The notes beneath the pieces are model-generated. The model was given only the letters and a program-made list of their open reading frames with translations, made no database searches and was not told where the DNA came from. A program made the position numbers and the translations under genes. This document shows, one piece after another, positions 43,343 to 52,267 of a DNA stretch of 64,000 nt (position 1 is its first letter; every line of letters begins with the position of its first letter). The stretch is from NCBI RefSeq assembly GCF_001707885.1, contig NZ_MASS01000015.1:22666-86665 (forward strand), in the 5' to 3' direction. The stretch comes from Desulfosporosinus cupriresistens (GTDB taxonomy: Bacteria; Bacillota; Desulfitobacteriia; Desulfitobacteriales; Desulfitobacteriaceae).

Positions 43343-43435
43343 TTGAAGTTTGTACTTGCTTATTTGTTTTGTTTGGCATCTATCCTCGTCTTAAATTATG
43401 TGGCGCATCGTAAAGGAAAAGAGGTAGACAGCTAA
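43343..43435 (+). CDS. Possible 30-residue membrane peptide
   Basis: TTG 43343 opens MKFVLAYLFCLASILVLNYV followed by AHRKGKEVDS and a stop. This is one hydrophobic helix and a positively charged tail, the shape of many small bacterial membrane peptides. AAGTAGGTG lies seven bases upstream of the TTG. It lies in a gap before two convergent minus-strand genes. There is no homology evidence, so this is a candidate only. Confidence 0.4.
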   Translation: MKFVLAYLFCLASILVLNYVAHRKGKEVDS

Positions 43436-43487
43436 CAGGATGATCAAAAAATGTGGTTTTAACATTTAAAGCATCCGACTACGGAAT

Positions 43488-43868
43488 TTATAGGATGTTT
43501 TGCAAATTGAGCTTCTCTGTATCCGCAATATGATCGAGCCGAAGCTTCAAGGACGACACTTCGCCAAGGGAAAGGGAAATATTCTGTGTTTTAATGAATT
43601 TGTCTAAACGGTTTATGCCGATGTCTATGGCGTCGATTTCTTGATGATCGAGGAGAACAGTCCACAAGATTTTATTTTTATCCCAGCATTCTAGGGTTGT
43701 GTTTAGATCCTTTTCAGCTATCTCCCATTTCTCTGTAGAGATAGATTTTTCGACTGACTCAAGCTCAACCCCCAAAGTTTGGGTTGTTGACTGAAGATAC
43801 CGATAGGATATTAAGGATCCTCCTAATAGTAAGATGACAATGATGACAATGATATAAACAGTGCGCAT
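43488..43868 (-). CDS. DUF4363 membrane-anchored protein
   Basis: This 126-residue protein has one N-terminal membrane helix (TVYIIVIIVILLLGGSLISYRYL) and then a helical extracytoplasmic domain (TLGVELESVEKSISTEKWEIAEKDL, KNKILWTVLLDHQEIDAIDIGINRLDKFI), the DUF4363 layout. A GTGAGGTGAAA site precedes the ATG at 43868. It follows the YetF-like gene by 49 bases on the minus strand. The two are commonly neighbours in clostridia and sporulating Firmicutes, so they probably act together at the membrane. Function unknown. Confidence 0.82.
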   Translation of the reverse strand: MRTVYIIVIIVILLLGGSLISYRYLQSTTQTLGVELESVEKSISTEKWEIAEKDLNTTLECWDKNKILWTVLLDHQEIDAIDIGINRLDKFIKTQNISLSLGEVSSLKLRLDHIADTEKLNLQNIL

Positions 43869-43917
43869 CGGGTTTCACCTCACTCTCCATAATATGGTTC
43901 TATGTTTAATTATTAAA

Positions 43918-44589
43918 TCATTGCTTTGCTTGCACAAAGAGTGTCCCGGAAGAATCAAGGCTTGCTATGAGGACATTTTCGACTTTATCAATTGATTGCT
44001 TTTTGAGTTCCCCTGTTAACCAGTTAAGGTCTTTGTTGGCCTGCTGTAGGCTCTTACTATTAAGTTTACCATCCATAATAATGGTTAGAGGTAATCCTTC
44101 GTACTTGGTTGTTATATGGAAATCTTCAGGGTTTGTTGGCCTCTTCTGTGATTTGGGAAAAACGCTCAGTTGTCCGTTGGTTTCTAGAACAGCAAACTCG
44201 ACATCAGCGATGTTCGGAATGTTTTTGATGCGCAGCTCTTCCAACAAATCGGTAAGGTTATAACGATTTTTTTTCAGCTCTGCCTCTAAGATTTTGCCGC
44301 GTTCGATCAAGATACTTGGTGTACCACAAACAATAGATCTTGCTTTCTCACTTTTTAGGGTAACCCAAGCCAAAGTTACACTTGCTAAGAGAAGAACTAG
44401 GATAGGAACGATACCACTGAGGAGTGGGATGCCAACATTCTCACTCGGTATAACAGCAAGGTCAGAGATCATGAGAATAACGACCAGTTCGAACGGCTGT
44501 AATTGACCAATTTCTCTTTTTCCCATAAGACGAAGGGCAACGATGACCAGCGTATATAGAATTATTGTTCTGATCACAACAATGATCAT
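43918..44589 (-). CDS. YetF/DUF421-family membrane protein
   Basis: Three N-terminal transmembrane helices (TIILYTLVIVALRLMG, FELVVILMISDLAVIP, GIVPILVLLLASVTLAW) contain the conserved RLMGKREIGQLQPFELV motif. A cytoplasmic double domain follows, with LIERGKILEAELKKNRYNLTDLLEELRIKNIPNIADVEFAVLETNGQLSVFPK, the DUF421 hallmark. Length is 223 residues. The ATG at 44589 has a TAAAGGAGAACGTA site. Related YetF proteins have been linked to phosphatidylserine decarboxylation and spore germination; its role here is not established. It leads the two-gene minus-strand unit with the DUF4363 gene. Confidence 0.88.
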   Translation of the reverse strand: MIIVVIRTIILYTLVIVALRLMGKREIGQLQPFELVVILMISDLAVIPSENVGIPLLSGIVPILVLLLASVTLAWVTLKSEKARSIVCGTPSILIERGKILEAELKKNRYNLTDLLEELRIKNIPNIADVEFAVLETNGQLSVFPKSQKRPTNPEDFHITTKYEGLPLTIIMDGKLNSKSLQQANKDLNWLTGELKKQSIDKVENVLIASLDSSGTLFVQAKQ

Positions 44590-44907
44590 GTACGTTCTCC
44601 TTTATTAGATTAGTCAGAAAGTATAACTTTTCGTTCAGCAAAAAATTAAACAACTTCAGTGAAAGTTATTTTCCCCCAAATGATGAGAGTTATTCCCTAA
44701 TATTTGGTGAATTACTTATTTCGCGCTATAATAGTCGTCAAATAGCACCACTACCATTAAGATTAAATTGAGTGTTAGAAGAAAATATAGGCCATAGTAA
44801 ACGCATAGAAAACACCTAGATTTATGAAAATGGCCGTGGCATTGCTTTAGACGGGAGGTATCTTTTACTCTTTAGGGGGCAGAATTTCTAATTAAGGAGG
44901 TTTGTAC
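44590..44907. other. Divergent intergenic region with a repeat end
   Basis: TAGTCAGAAAGTATAACTTT at 44611-44630 is the same end sequence found at the rdgB repeat and near 2.9 kb, here without the rest of the element, a likely solo remnant. Promoters for both flanking genes should lie here; none is certain. Confidence 0.5.
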
Positions 44908-46059
44908 GTGGAACAATTGAGTGTGTTGATCTTTTCGGCGTCGTTTGGCGCCGGTCATGTGCGAGCGGCTGAAGCAATTATTGAAGCGTTACGTGCCCAG
45001 AGGCCGAACGTAGAAATTACGCATTTGGATTTTGGGGCATTCCTTAGTAAGACGTTCAATTCCGTTATTAAGAGTACCTACATTGAGCTAATCAAGCATA
45101 CACCAAAATTATGGGGCAAGTTTTACTACCGAACGTCCAAAATTCCCCCGGATTCCTTATTCCAACGCTTTTTAAACGGTTTGGGACGACGTGAGTTTGT
45201 GAAATTTATTCAAGCGTTACAACCAGATCTCGTAATTTGTACTTATCCGACGGTAGCGGGAGTTTTGGCGCAACAGAGGCTAAAAGGGATTTTAAATGTC
45301 CCTCTAGTTACTATCGTGACAGATTACGCAGTACACAGTCAATGGATTCACCCAGGAGTTGACCTATATATTGTAGGGTGTCAGAGTGTTTACAACGGGT
45401 TGGTGTCCCGAGGGATTAAGCCTAATGCGATTATAGTTACGGGGATTCCAGTGAGCCCGAAGTTTGAATGGCAATTGGATCACCAGGAAATCTTAAATAA
45501 ATTAGAGTTAAAACCTCATCTTCCAACGGTTCTAATCATGGGGGGAGCTTATGGCGTTTTGGGTGGGGCAAAATGGATCTGTAAGATACTAGCCGAGACG
45601 ACTGTCCCCGTGCAAAGTATTATCGTTTGTGGACGAGACGAAAAACTATATAAAGCTCTCGATTCTGTGCTGGAGGAAGGGAGAAATCCAGTCGCTCGAT
45701 TTGGATTTGTCAAGAATGTCGAGGAATTAATGAGTGCTGCGGATATGATTATTACGAAGGCCGGTGGCTTAACAGTTGCTGAGGCGTTGACCAAACGGGT
45801 GCCTTTGGTCATATTCAAGCCTATACCCGGCCAGGAAGAAGAAAACGCGATTTATCTAGAAGGGATCGGAGCTGGTCGGGTGGCCAAGAATGAAGAAGAA
45901 TTGGAAAACATAATCTTCTCCCTTCTGCAACATCCGCAGGATCTAGAATGGATGCGCCGAGCAGCTGCAAAAGCCGTGACTGGTCGGGCAGCGGAACATG
46001 CCGTTGAGGGCATGTTGCAGCTGCTAGAGAAGTCTCAGAACACACAAAGGATTGGTTAG
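44908..46059 (+). CDS. Glycolipid synthase-like glycosyltransferase (MGDG synthase/UgtP family)
   Basis: This GT28-type two-domain transferase starts EQLSVLIFSASFGAGHVRAAEAIIEAL, the N-terminal MGDG-synthase motif. The C-terminal domain has LIMGGAYGVLGG, IIVCGRDEKLYKAL, FVKNVEELMSAADMIITKAGGLTVAEAL and FKPIPGQEEENAIYLE, the UDP-sugar site. Family members add glucose or galactose to diacylglycerol, or build related glycolipids at the inner membrane face. GTG 44908 is seven bases after AAGGAGG. The polysaccharide deacetylase gene follows within about 70 bases, which suggests a joint envelope role. Confidence 0.9.
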   Translation: MEQLSVLIFSASFGAGHVRAAEAIIEALRAQRPNVEITHLDFGAFLSKTFNSVIKSTYIELIKHTPKLWGKFYYRTSKIPPDSLFQRFLNGLGRREFVKFIQALQPDLVICTYPTVAGVLAQQRLKGILNVPLVTIVTDYAVHSQWIHPGVDLYIVGCQSVYNGLVSRGIKPNAIIVTGIPVSPKFEWQLDHQEILNKLELKPHLPTVLIMGGAYGVLGGAKWICKILAETTVPVQSIIVCGRDEKLYKALDSVLEEGRNPVARFGFVKNVEELMSAADMIITKAGGLTVAEALTKRVPLVIFKPIPGQEEENAIYLEGIGAGRVAKNEEELENIIFSLLQHPQDLEWMRRAAAKAVTGRAAEHAVEGMLQLLEKSQNTQRIG

Positions 46060-46130
46060 GGTCAGGTGTTCTCTTTACAAAAGTGCTGTTGACTCTGTGG
46101 TGCTACGAATATGAATATGAGGAGAAAAGC

Positions 46131-47387
46131 ATGAGCTTGGGATATGTGCTTTTGAGTTTCGTTCTGGGGTTACTGGCTTTATATACAGTCATTCCCGATT
46201 TGCTTCTGCACCGCTTAGGAATCGGGAGTTGGAAACGTCAATTTAGTCCGGGCGTTGCTCTGACCTTTGATGATGGGCCCGATCCGGAATTTACCCCACA
46301 GGTTCTCGAGGTTTTAAGAAAGCATCAGGTATGTGCTACGTTTTTTGTGGTTGCGGAAAAGGCCAAAGAGTTTCCGGAACTCATTCGGCAGATCAAAGAT
46401 GAAGGACATCAAATCGGGGTGCACTCGCTTAACCACCGCTATGCTTGGTTTGCCTCTCCTTGGAAAACTTCTAGGGAATGGACGGAAAGCGTCCGTATTG
46501 TAGAACGGCTTTTGGAGGATAAAATAACATGGATGCGCCCACCTTGGGGGACCTTTAATCTTATGACATGGTGGTGGCTTAAGCGGCACAAGATGCGAGC
46601 AGTGTCCTGGAATGCCGAAGGACACGACTGGGAAGCACGGCGCACACCGGAAGAAATCACAAAGCGAATTCTAAAGAATACTAATGAAGGAACGATTGTA
46701 GTTCTGCATGACAGCGGCGGGGAATTCGGTGCTCGAAAAAACTCTATCTTAGCCTTGGAGCGGTTGTGTAAACAGATAGTTCAGGAACTGAAGCTGCCCC
46801 TTGTTCCTTTGGAATTTCCAGATTGGAAGCTAGGGAAAAGATTAACGTTTCGAGTCTGGGAAAAGTGGGAGCATTACTATGCGAAGAGACACGGTGTTGA
46901 ACGAATTGATGCCGTCAATATTTTTCGTTTAGAAAAGAGTATGTATGATGGGCCGAAGCTGTATGCTGAGGATGGGCAACTATTAGCTGAAAAAGGGGAC
47001 CTGGTGGCTGAAATCCATTTGGATAATATTCGGTTGCAAGCAAAGGGTGATATGCAGCAGACTGCACTCAAAGTCATGCACCAAGTCCGTGAATCTTTGC
47101 CGGGTTTGGCTCGTTATGTGGTTCAAGAGCGGACTTATGACAACATAAAGGTTTTTGTAGCCCAAACGTTATTTCATCGGGGGGTTAAACGATTTGGGTT
47201 TAAAGTACAGGATTTACCGGATACCCTGAGAAACCGAGGGATTGTTTGGCTACAGAAAATGATTATGCGTGTTTATCACCCTGCAGGAAAAAATCGCAAT
47301 AATGAGCGACTTGGGAACAAGACAATGTTGGTGTGGATCAGTAAAGAGAAGCTTGAGCGGATTTTTGAATTTGATTACGGAGAATAA
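46131..47387 (+). CDS. Polysaccharide deacetylase with YkoP-like C-terminal domain
   Basis: A single N-terminal membrane helix (LGYVLLSFVLGLLALYTVI) is followed by the NodB deacetylase domain. The catalytic and metal residues are Asp47-Asp48 (ALTFDDGPD) and His98/His102 (IGVHSLNHR), with MRPPWG as motif 3. From about residue 235 there is a second domain of some 180 residues (RVWEKWEHYYAKRHGVERID, VAEIHLDNIRL, AQTLFHRGVKRFGFKVQDLP), like the YkoP-type domain of Bacillus. It probably N-deacetylates an envelope glycan. ATG 46131 follows GAGGAG. It is in operon with the glycosyltransferase. Confidence 0.88.
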   Translation: MSLGYVLLSFVLGLLALYTVIPDLLLHRLGIGSWKRQFSPGVALTFDDGPDPEFTPQVLEVLRKHQVCATFFVVAEKAKEFPELIRQIKDEGHQIGVHSLNHRYAWFASPWKTSREWTESVRIVERLLEDKITWMRPPWGTFNLMTWWWLKRHKMRAVSWNAEGHDWEARRTPEEITKRILKNTNEGTIVVLHDSGGEFGARKNSILALERLCKQIVQELKLPLVPLEFPDWKLGKRLTFRVWEKWEHYYAKRHGVERIDAVNIFRLEKSMYDGPKLYAEDGQLLAEKGDLVAEIHLDNIRLQAKGDMQQTALKVMHQVRESLPGLARYVVQERTYDNIKVFVAQTLFHRGVKRFGFKVQDLPDTLRNRGIVWLQKMIMRVYHPAGKNRNNERLGNKTMLVWISKEKLERIFEFDYGE

Positions 47388-47457
47388 GTCTGGTATAATT
47401 GGCTAGTAAATTTGTTAGATTTAGTGCTAAACGTTGTAAATTAAAACGTTGACTCGT

Positions 47458-47487
47458 AAAAGGGGGAACGAAATGTTCCCCCTTTAG
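47458..47487 (+). terminator. Terminator after the deacetylase gene
   Basis: AAAGGGGGAAC and GTTCCCCCTTT form a strong stem with a short T-rich tail. Confidence 0.85.
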
Positions 47488-47643
47488 GTAGATTTTAGGT
47501 TATTATACGATTTGGTACAGCGAGTTTCTTTGATGTATTTGGCTTAAGTAGGGGTTTGTAGTCTTAAAAAATCGGTAAGACTATCGAAGTGTCCCGCAGC
47601 TGCCTTGCACATAGAGTAAATAGTGTTTTAAGGGGGAGAATAT

Positions 47644-48927
47644 ATGTCAGTTACAGTTGAAAAAACAGAAAAGAATATTGTCGCTTTAGAAGTGACCGTT
47701 GAAGCGGAAAAATTTGTCGTTGCTGTAAACCAAGCTGCGAAGAATTTAGCGAAGAAAGTTAATGTTCCAGGGTTTCGTAAAGGTAAAGCACCCCGCCGTA
47801 TGGTTGAACTTCATCTAGGGAAGGAAGCCCTTTATGATGAAGCATTGGATCAATTGATTGGACCTGCTTATGCTGATGCTGTTGTCGAAAGTGGCATCGA
47901 GCCAGTGGATCGTCCTGAAGTAGACTTGGTACAAATCGAAGAGGGCAAGGACCTCGTTTTCAAAGCGAAAGTCATGGTTAAGCCTGAAGTCGAATTGGGA
48001 GAATATAAAGGTCTTCACATTGAACAAGATGCAGCTAGCGTAACGGAAGAGCAAGTTATGGAAGAACTGAAAAACAAACAACAACAACATGCTCGCCTTA
48101 TAACGCTTGAAACTGGTACAGTGGAAAACGAGGATACCGTTACCATTGACTTTGAAGGCTTAAAAGATGGTGTCCCTTTTGTAGGCGGCAAAGCAGCAGG
48201 TTATGAATTAGTTATTGGTTCGGGTACCTTTATTCCAGGTTTTGAAGAAGGTTTAATCGGAGCTGAACTTGGACAACATGTTGATGTCAACGTTACCTTC
48301 CCCGCTGAATATCATAGTGCAGAGCTGGCAGGGCAAGAAGCAGTCTTTAAAACAGACATTAAGAAAATCCAACGCAAAGAATTGTCGGTGCTCGATGATG
48401 AATTTGCCAAAGATGTCAGTGAATTTGAGACACTGGATGAATTGAAAGCCGATTTGCGGAATAAATTATTGATGCATAGTGAATCACTGGCCAAAACGAA
48501 TCAACTTAAGACGGTCGTCTCTAAAGTAGTTGACAATGCTAGCGTCGAAATTCCTGAAGTGATGGTTACTGAAAGAATTAAAGTAATGGTGGATGACTTA
48601 AGTCGCAATATCGCTCAGCAGGGCATGACACTTGAACAGTATTTCATGTATACTAATTCGACTGAGGAAGTTATGAAGGAACGCCTACGTCCTCAAGCCG
48701 TGGAAAGTGTCAAAACCGATTTAGTTTTAGAAGCTGTTGCCAAAGCAGAAGGAATTGGGGTCACGGAAGACGAAGTAAACGAAGAGATTCAAAAACTTGG
48801 TGAGCAATATAAACAAGATGCCCAATTGCTCAAACAGTCCCTCATTGCGCGTGGGGAGCTCGGGTTCTATAAACAAAGTTTGATTAGTGAGAAGACAGTC
48901 AACTTTTTAGTAGAGCAGAACGCATAA
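47644..48927 (+). CDS. tig: Trigger factor
   Basis: Ribosome-bound chaperone and peptidyl-prolyl isomerase. The ribosome-binding N-terminal domain has the signature NVPGFRKGKAPRRMVE. The FKBP-like domain (about 150-245) contains TVTIDFEGLKDGVPFVGGKA, IPGFEEGLIGAELGQHVDVNVTFPAEYH. The C-terminal helical domain follows. Length is 427, the usual size. AAGGGGGAGAA lies ahead of the ATG. It directly precedes clpX, with no clpP between, which is unusual for clostridial lineages. Confidence 0.98.
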   Translation: MSVTVEKTEKNIVALEVTVEAEKFVVAVNQAAKNLAKKVNVPGFRKGKAPRRMVELHLGKEALYDEALDQLIGPAYADAVVESGIEPVDRPEVDLVQIEEGKDLVFKAKVMVKPEVELGEYKGLHIEQDAASVTEEQVMEELKNKQQQHARLITLETGTVENEDTVTIDFEGLKDGVPFVGGKAAGYELVIGSGTFIPGFEEGLIGAELGQHVDVNVTFPAEYHSAELAGQEAVFKTDIKKIQRKELSVLDDEFAKDVSEFETLDELKADLRNKLLMHSESLAKTNQLKTVVSKVVDNASVEIPEVMVTERIKVMVDDLSRNIAQQGMTLEQYFMYTNSTEEVMKERLRPQAVESVKTDLVLEAVAKAEGIGVTEDEVNEEIQKLGEQYKQDAQLLKQSLIARGELGFYKQSLISEKTVNFLVEQNA

Positions 48928-48969
48928 GACAACGGCGTGAGGGAAATTCTGAGGTATAGAGGTGAGAGG

Positions 48970-50238
48970 ATGGCAAAGTACACTGACGACAAAAATCAAC
49001 TAAAGTGTTCATTTTGCGGTAAGACTCAGGAGCAAGTCAAGAAGTTGGTTGCCGGTCCAGGCGTTTACATTTGTGATGAATGTATTGAACTCTGCAACGA
49101 GATTATTGAAGAAGAGTTAACTGACGACTTGGGTGTTGAAATCGGGGATATACTGAAACCGAAAGAAATTCGGGCAATTATTGATCAATATGTTATTGGT
49201 CAAGAACAAGCGAAGAAGTCACTTTCTGTCGCAGTATACAACCATTACAAACGGATCAACCTGGGCATGAAAATTGATGATGTTGAATTGCAAAAGTCAA
49301 ACATCGTTATGCTGGGACCCACAGGTTCAGGAAAGACTTTGTTGGCCTCGACTCTAGCTAAAGTTCTTAATGTTCCCTTTGCTATTGCGGATGCCACTTC
49401 ACTCACAGAAGCGGGTTATGTTGGCGAGGACGTAGAGAATATCCTACTCAAATTGATTCAAGCAGCTGATTATGATGTCGAAAAAGCGGAAAAAGGTATT
49501 GTATATATCGACGAAATCGATAAGATCGCTCGTAAGTCTGAAAACCCTTCCATTACACGTGATGTATCTGGAGAAGGGGTTCAGCAGGCCTTGTTGAAGA
49601 TTCTTGAAGGGACAGTTGCTAGTGTGCCCCCGCAAGGTGGTCGTAAGCATCCTCATCAGGAATTTATCCAGTTGGATACCACCAACATCTTGTTTATTGT
49701 CGGCGGAGCCTTTGACGGAATTGAAAAAATTATTCAAAACCGATCGGGACAAAAGACCATGGGTTTCGGCGCCAACATTCAAAACAAAGCGGATCGGAAG
49801 ATCGGCGAAGTTCTGAAAGAAATTTTACCGTCAGACCTGCAAAAATTTGGGCTAATCCCTGAGTTTGTTGGACGTCTGCCCGTAATTGTAACCCTTGAGG
49901 CATTGGATGAAGCAGCGTTGGTTCGTATCTTAACCGAACCCAAGAATGCCCTGGTTAAGCAATATCAAAAGTTGATGGAGCTTGACGGTGTAACCTTGGA
50001 GTTTAAAGAGGCGGCACTCGCCGCGATTGCTACGGAAGCGATTCGCCGGAATACCGGAGCACGCGGTCTGAGGGCTATTGTCGAGGAGCTCATGCTCAAT
50101 GTAATGTACGACCTACCTTCACGCAATGATGTCATGAAATGTGTCATTACTCATGAGGTAGTCTTGAAGAAAGAAGAACCGTTGCTCGTTATGACGGATA
50201 AAGTCAAAAAAGGCAACAAGAAGGAAGAATCTGCTTAG
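48970..50238 (+). CDS. clpX: ATP-dependent Clp protease ATP-binding subunit ClpX
   Basis: AAA+ unfoldase that feeds ClpP. ATG 48970 gives [20 protein letters not shown], with the zinc-binding cysteines at 13, 16, 35 and 38; the frame opens earlier at 48937. Walker A is [16 protein letters not shown], Walker B is [12 protein letters not shown], and the pore loop GYVGEDVE and IGF-type loop ([15 protein letters not shown]) that docks on ClpP is present. Length 422. It is 42 bases after tig and thus co-transcribed. A terminator follows. Confidence 0.98.
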   Translation: MAKYTDDKNQLKCSFCGKTQEQVKKLVAGPGVYICDECIELCNEIIEEELTDDLGVEIGDILKPKEIRAIIDQYVIGQEQAKKSLSVAVYNHYKRINLGMKIDDVELQKSNIVMLGPTGSGKTLLASTLAKVLNVPFAIADATSLTEAGYVGEDVENILLKLIQAADYDVEKAEKGIVYIDEIDKIARKSENPSITRDVSGEGVQQALLKILEGTVASVPPQGGRKHPHQEFIQLDTTNILFIVGGAFDGIEKIIQNRSGQKTMGFGANIQNKADRKIGEVLKEILPSDLQKFGLIPEFVGRLPVIVTLEALDEAALVRILTEPKNALVKQYQKLMELDGVTLEFKEAALAAIATEAIRRNTGARGLRAIVEELMLNVMYDLPSRNDVMKCVITHEVVLKKEEPLLVMTDKVKKGNKKEESA

Positions 50239-50290
50239 GCGAGGTTTGAGTTTAGTTGGACTTCATCTAAATAAGTGTCCTAAAAATATA

Positions 50291-50329
50291 AAACACCGGA
50301 GTAGCTGTTGAGTTACTCTGGTGTTTTTA
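50291..50329 (+). terminator. Terminator between clpX and lonB
   Basis: AAACACCGGAGTA pairs with TACTCTGGTGTTT, followed by TTT and a T-rich run. Confidence 0.9.
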
Positions 50330-50411
50330 TTGTACTTTGCCATTTCGATGTTTTATTTTCCACCTTGTGGCAATACTAACACAAGAGATATTGCAGGGAG
50401 GAAATGAGTAC

Positions 50412-52160
50412 ATGATGAATGGTCTGAGTGGAATAGTCATGGTTGTCCAGTTGGTTTTCGCCGTTGTTATCGGGCTCTATTTTTGGGGTATGCTCAAGAC
50501 TCAACAGGGAAATAAGGTCTCGATTGAACGAGAGTCACGTAAGGAACTTGAAAAGTTACAAACTATGCGAAGAATTGCTTTAACGACTCCTTTGTCCGAA
50601 AAAACACGTCCGGTTCATTTTGATGAGATTATCGGGCAAAAAGAGGGAATCAAAGCATTGCGAGCTGCTTTATGTGGTCCGAACCCACAACATGTGCTGA
50701 TCTATGGAGCTCCTGGTGTGGGTAAAACTGCTGCAGCCCGGTTAATCTTAGAAGAAGCTAAAAAGAATTTTCTGTCTCCATTTAAGGAAAACGCTCACTT
50801 CACTGAAATTGATGGAGCAACTGCCCGCTTTGATGAGCGAGGGATCGCCGATCCTTTGATTGGTTCAGTGCATGATCCGATATACCAAGGGGCCGGAGCC
50901 ATGGGCTTAGCGGGAATTCCTCAACCAAAACAAGGGGCAGTTACCAAAGCACATGGCGGGCTGCTATTTATTGATGAAATTGGTGAACTTCATCCAATTC
51001 AAATTAACAAACTTTTAAAGGTTTTAGAGGATCGCAAAGTAATTCTTGAAAGTGCCTATTATAGTTCTGAAGATCCCAATATTCCTCAACACATTCATGA
51101 TATTTTTCAAAACGGCCTGCCCGCAGATTTTCGCCTTGTGGGGGCAACGACACGCAGTCCAGAAGAAATTCCGCCAGCGATTCGTTCCCGCTGCATGGAG
51201 GTCTACTTTCGAGGCTTGCTTCCCGATGAAATCGCAGAAATCGCTCAAGTGGCCGCGGCAAAGATGGAAATGCCCATTACCCCGGCTGCGATTGAGGTCA
51301 TCAAACAGTTTGCCGCTAATGGCCGCGAGGCCGTTAATATGGTCCAGTTAGCAGCCGGAGTGGCTTTAACGGATCAGTTAACGCAGGTCGACGTGGATAT
51401 TGTCGAATGGGTCGTCGCAACCGGGCAATATGTGCCGCGACCCGATAGAAAAATACCGACCGAAGCCAGCATGGGAGTAGTTAATGGTCTGGCCGTATAC
51501 GGACCCAATATGGGAATGCTTCTAGAGTTGGAAGTAACTGCCCTGCCTGTAGCTTCGGGCACAGGTGTGCTATTGGTGACAGGAATCGTCGAGGAAGAAG
51601 AACAAGGGAGTGAAGGCAAGAAAACACGCCGTAAGAGCATGGCCCGCAGTTCTGTGGAAAATGTCTTGACCGTTCTAAGGCGGCAAATGGGAATCGAACC
51701 TCGGAACTTCGACCTGCACGTGAATTTTCCAGGCGGCGGGCCTGTCGATGGACCATCCGCCGGGATTGCTATTGCAACGGCAATCGTCTCTGCAATTCGC
51801 CAGCAAAAGGTGGATAATTACATAGCTATGACTGGGGAACTTTCTATTAGAGGACGTGTCAAACCCGTGGGTGGTGTGGCAGCTAAGATTGAAGCAGCGA
51901 AGCAGGCCGGATGCCAAAGGGTACTGATACCTAAAGAAAACTGGCAGGAACGCTTTGCGGAATTAAACGGAGAGATCGAAGTTATACCAGTCGAAGAACT
52001 CTCTCAAGTTTTAGAATTATCCATTGCCTCAGATATTAAACTTGAAAAAACCGAGATTCGTCCCCCAATTGAAGAAGTTTTAAATTGCCTGGATTTAGCT
52101 CTTAACAAAGTCGTAAACAACGTAGCCCTGAATTTGCCTGAACGGGGCAAAACATGTTAG
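50412..52160 (+). CDS. lonB: ATP-dependent protease LonB
   Basis: This is the membrane-anchored Lon variant of sporulating Firmicutes. The N-terminal helix is IVMVVQLVFAVVIGLYFWGML. The ATPase domain has HVLIYGAPGVGKTAAARLI and GLLFIDEIGELHPIQINKLLKVLED. The protease domain has catalytic Ser449 (VDGPSAGIAIATAI) and Lys492 (GGVAAKIEAAKQAG), the 43-residue spacing of Lon. Length 582. ATG 50412 follows GGGAGGA; the frame opens upstream at 50337. In Bacillus LonB works in the forespore under sigma F; the same role is inferred here. It has its own terminators on both sides. Confidence 0.95.
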   Translation: MMNGLSGIVMVVQLVFAVVIGLYFWGMLKTQQGNKVSIERESRKELEKLQTMRRIALTTPLSEKTRPVHFDEIIGQKEGIKALRAALCGPNPQHVLIYGAPGVGKTAAARLILEEAKKNFLSPFKENAHFTEIDGATARFDERGIADPLIGSVHDPIYQGAGAMGLAGIPQPKQGAVTKAHGGLLFIDEIGELHPIQINKLLKVLEDRKVILESAYYSSEDPNIPQHIHDIFQNGLPADFRLVGATTRSPEEIPPAIRSRCMEVYFRGLLPDEIAEIAQVAAAKMEMPITPAAIEVIKQFAANGREAVNMVQLAAGVALTDQLTQVDVDIVEWVVATGQYVPRPDRKIPTEASMGVVNGLAVYGPNMGMLLELEVTALPVASGTGVLLVTGIVEEEEQGSEGKKTRRKSMARSSVENVLTVLRRQMGIEPRNFDLHVNFPGGGPVDGPSAGIAIATAIVSAIRQQKVDNYIAMTGELSIRGRVKPVGGVAAKIEAAKQAGCQRVLIPKENWQERFAELNGEIEVIPVEELSQVLELSIASDIKLEKTEIRPPIEEVLNCLDLALNKVVNNVALNLPERGKTC

Positions 52161-52180
52161 AATAGTTCAAGATAAGTTTG

Positions 52181-52207
52181 GCACACTAGCTCTAGTGTGT
52201 CTTTTTT
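52181..52207 (+). terminator. Terminator between lonB and lonA
   Basis: CACACTAG and CTAGTGTG form the stem, followed by TCTTTTTT. Confidence 0.9.
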
Positions 52208-52267
52208 GCGAATAATGGTTTGGTGTACGACTGATTCTCGTTTATTTTTTCAATAGGGGGGATATTA

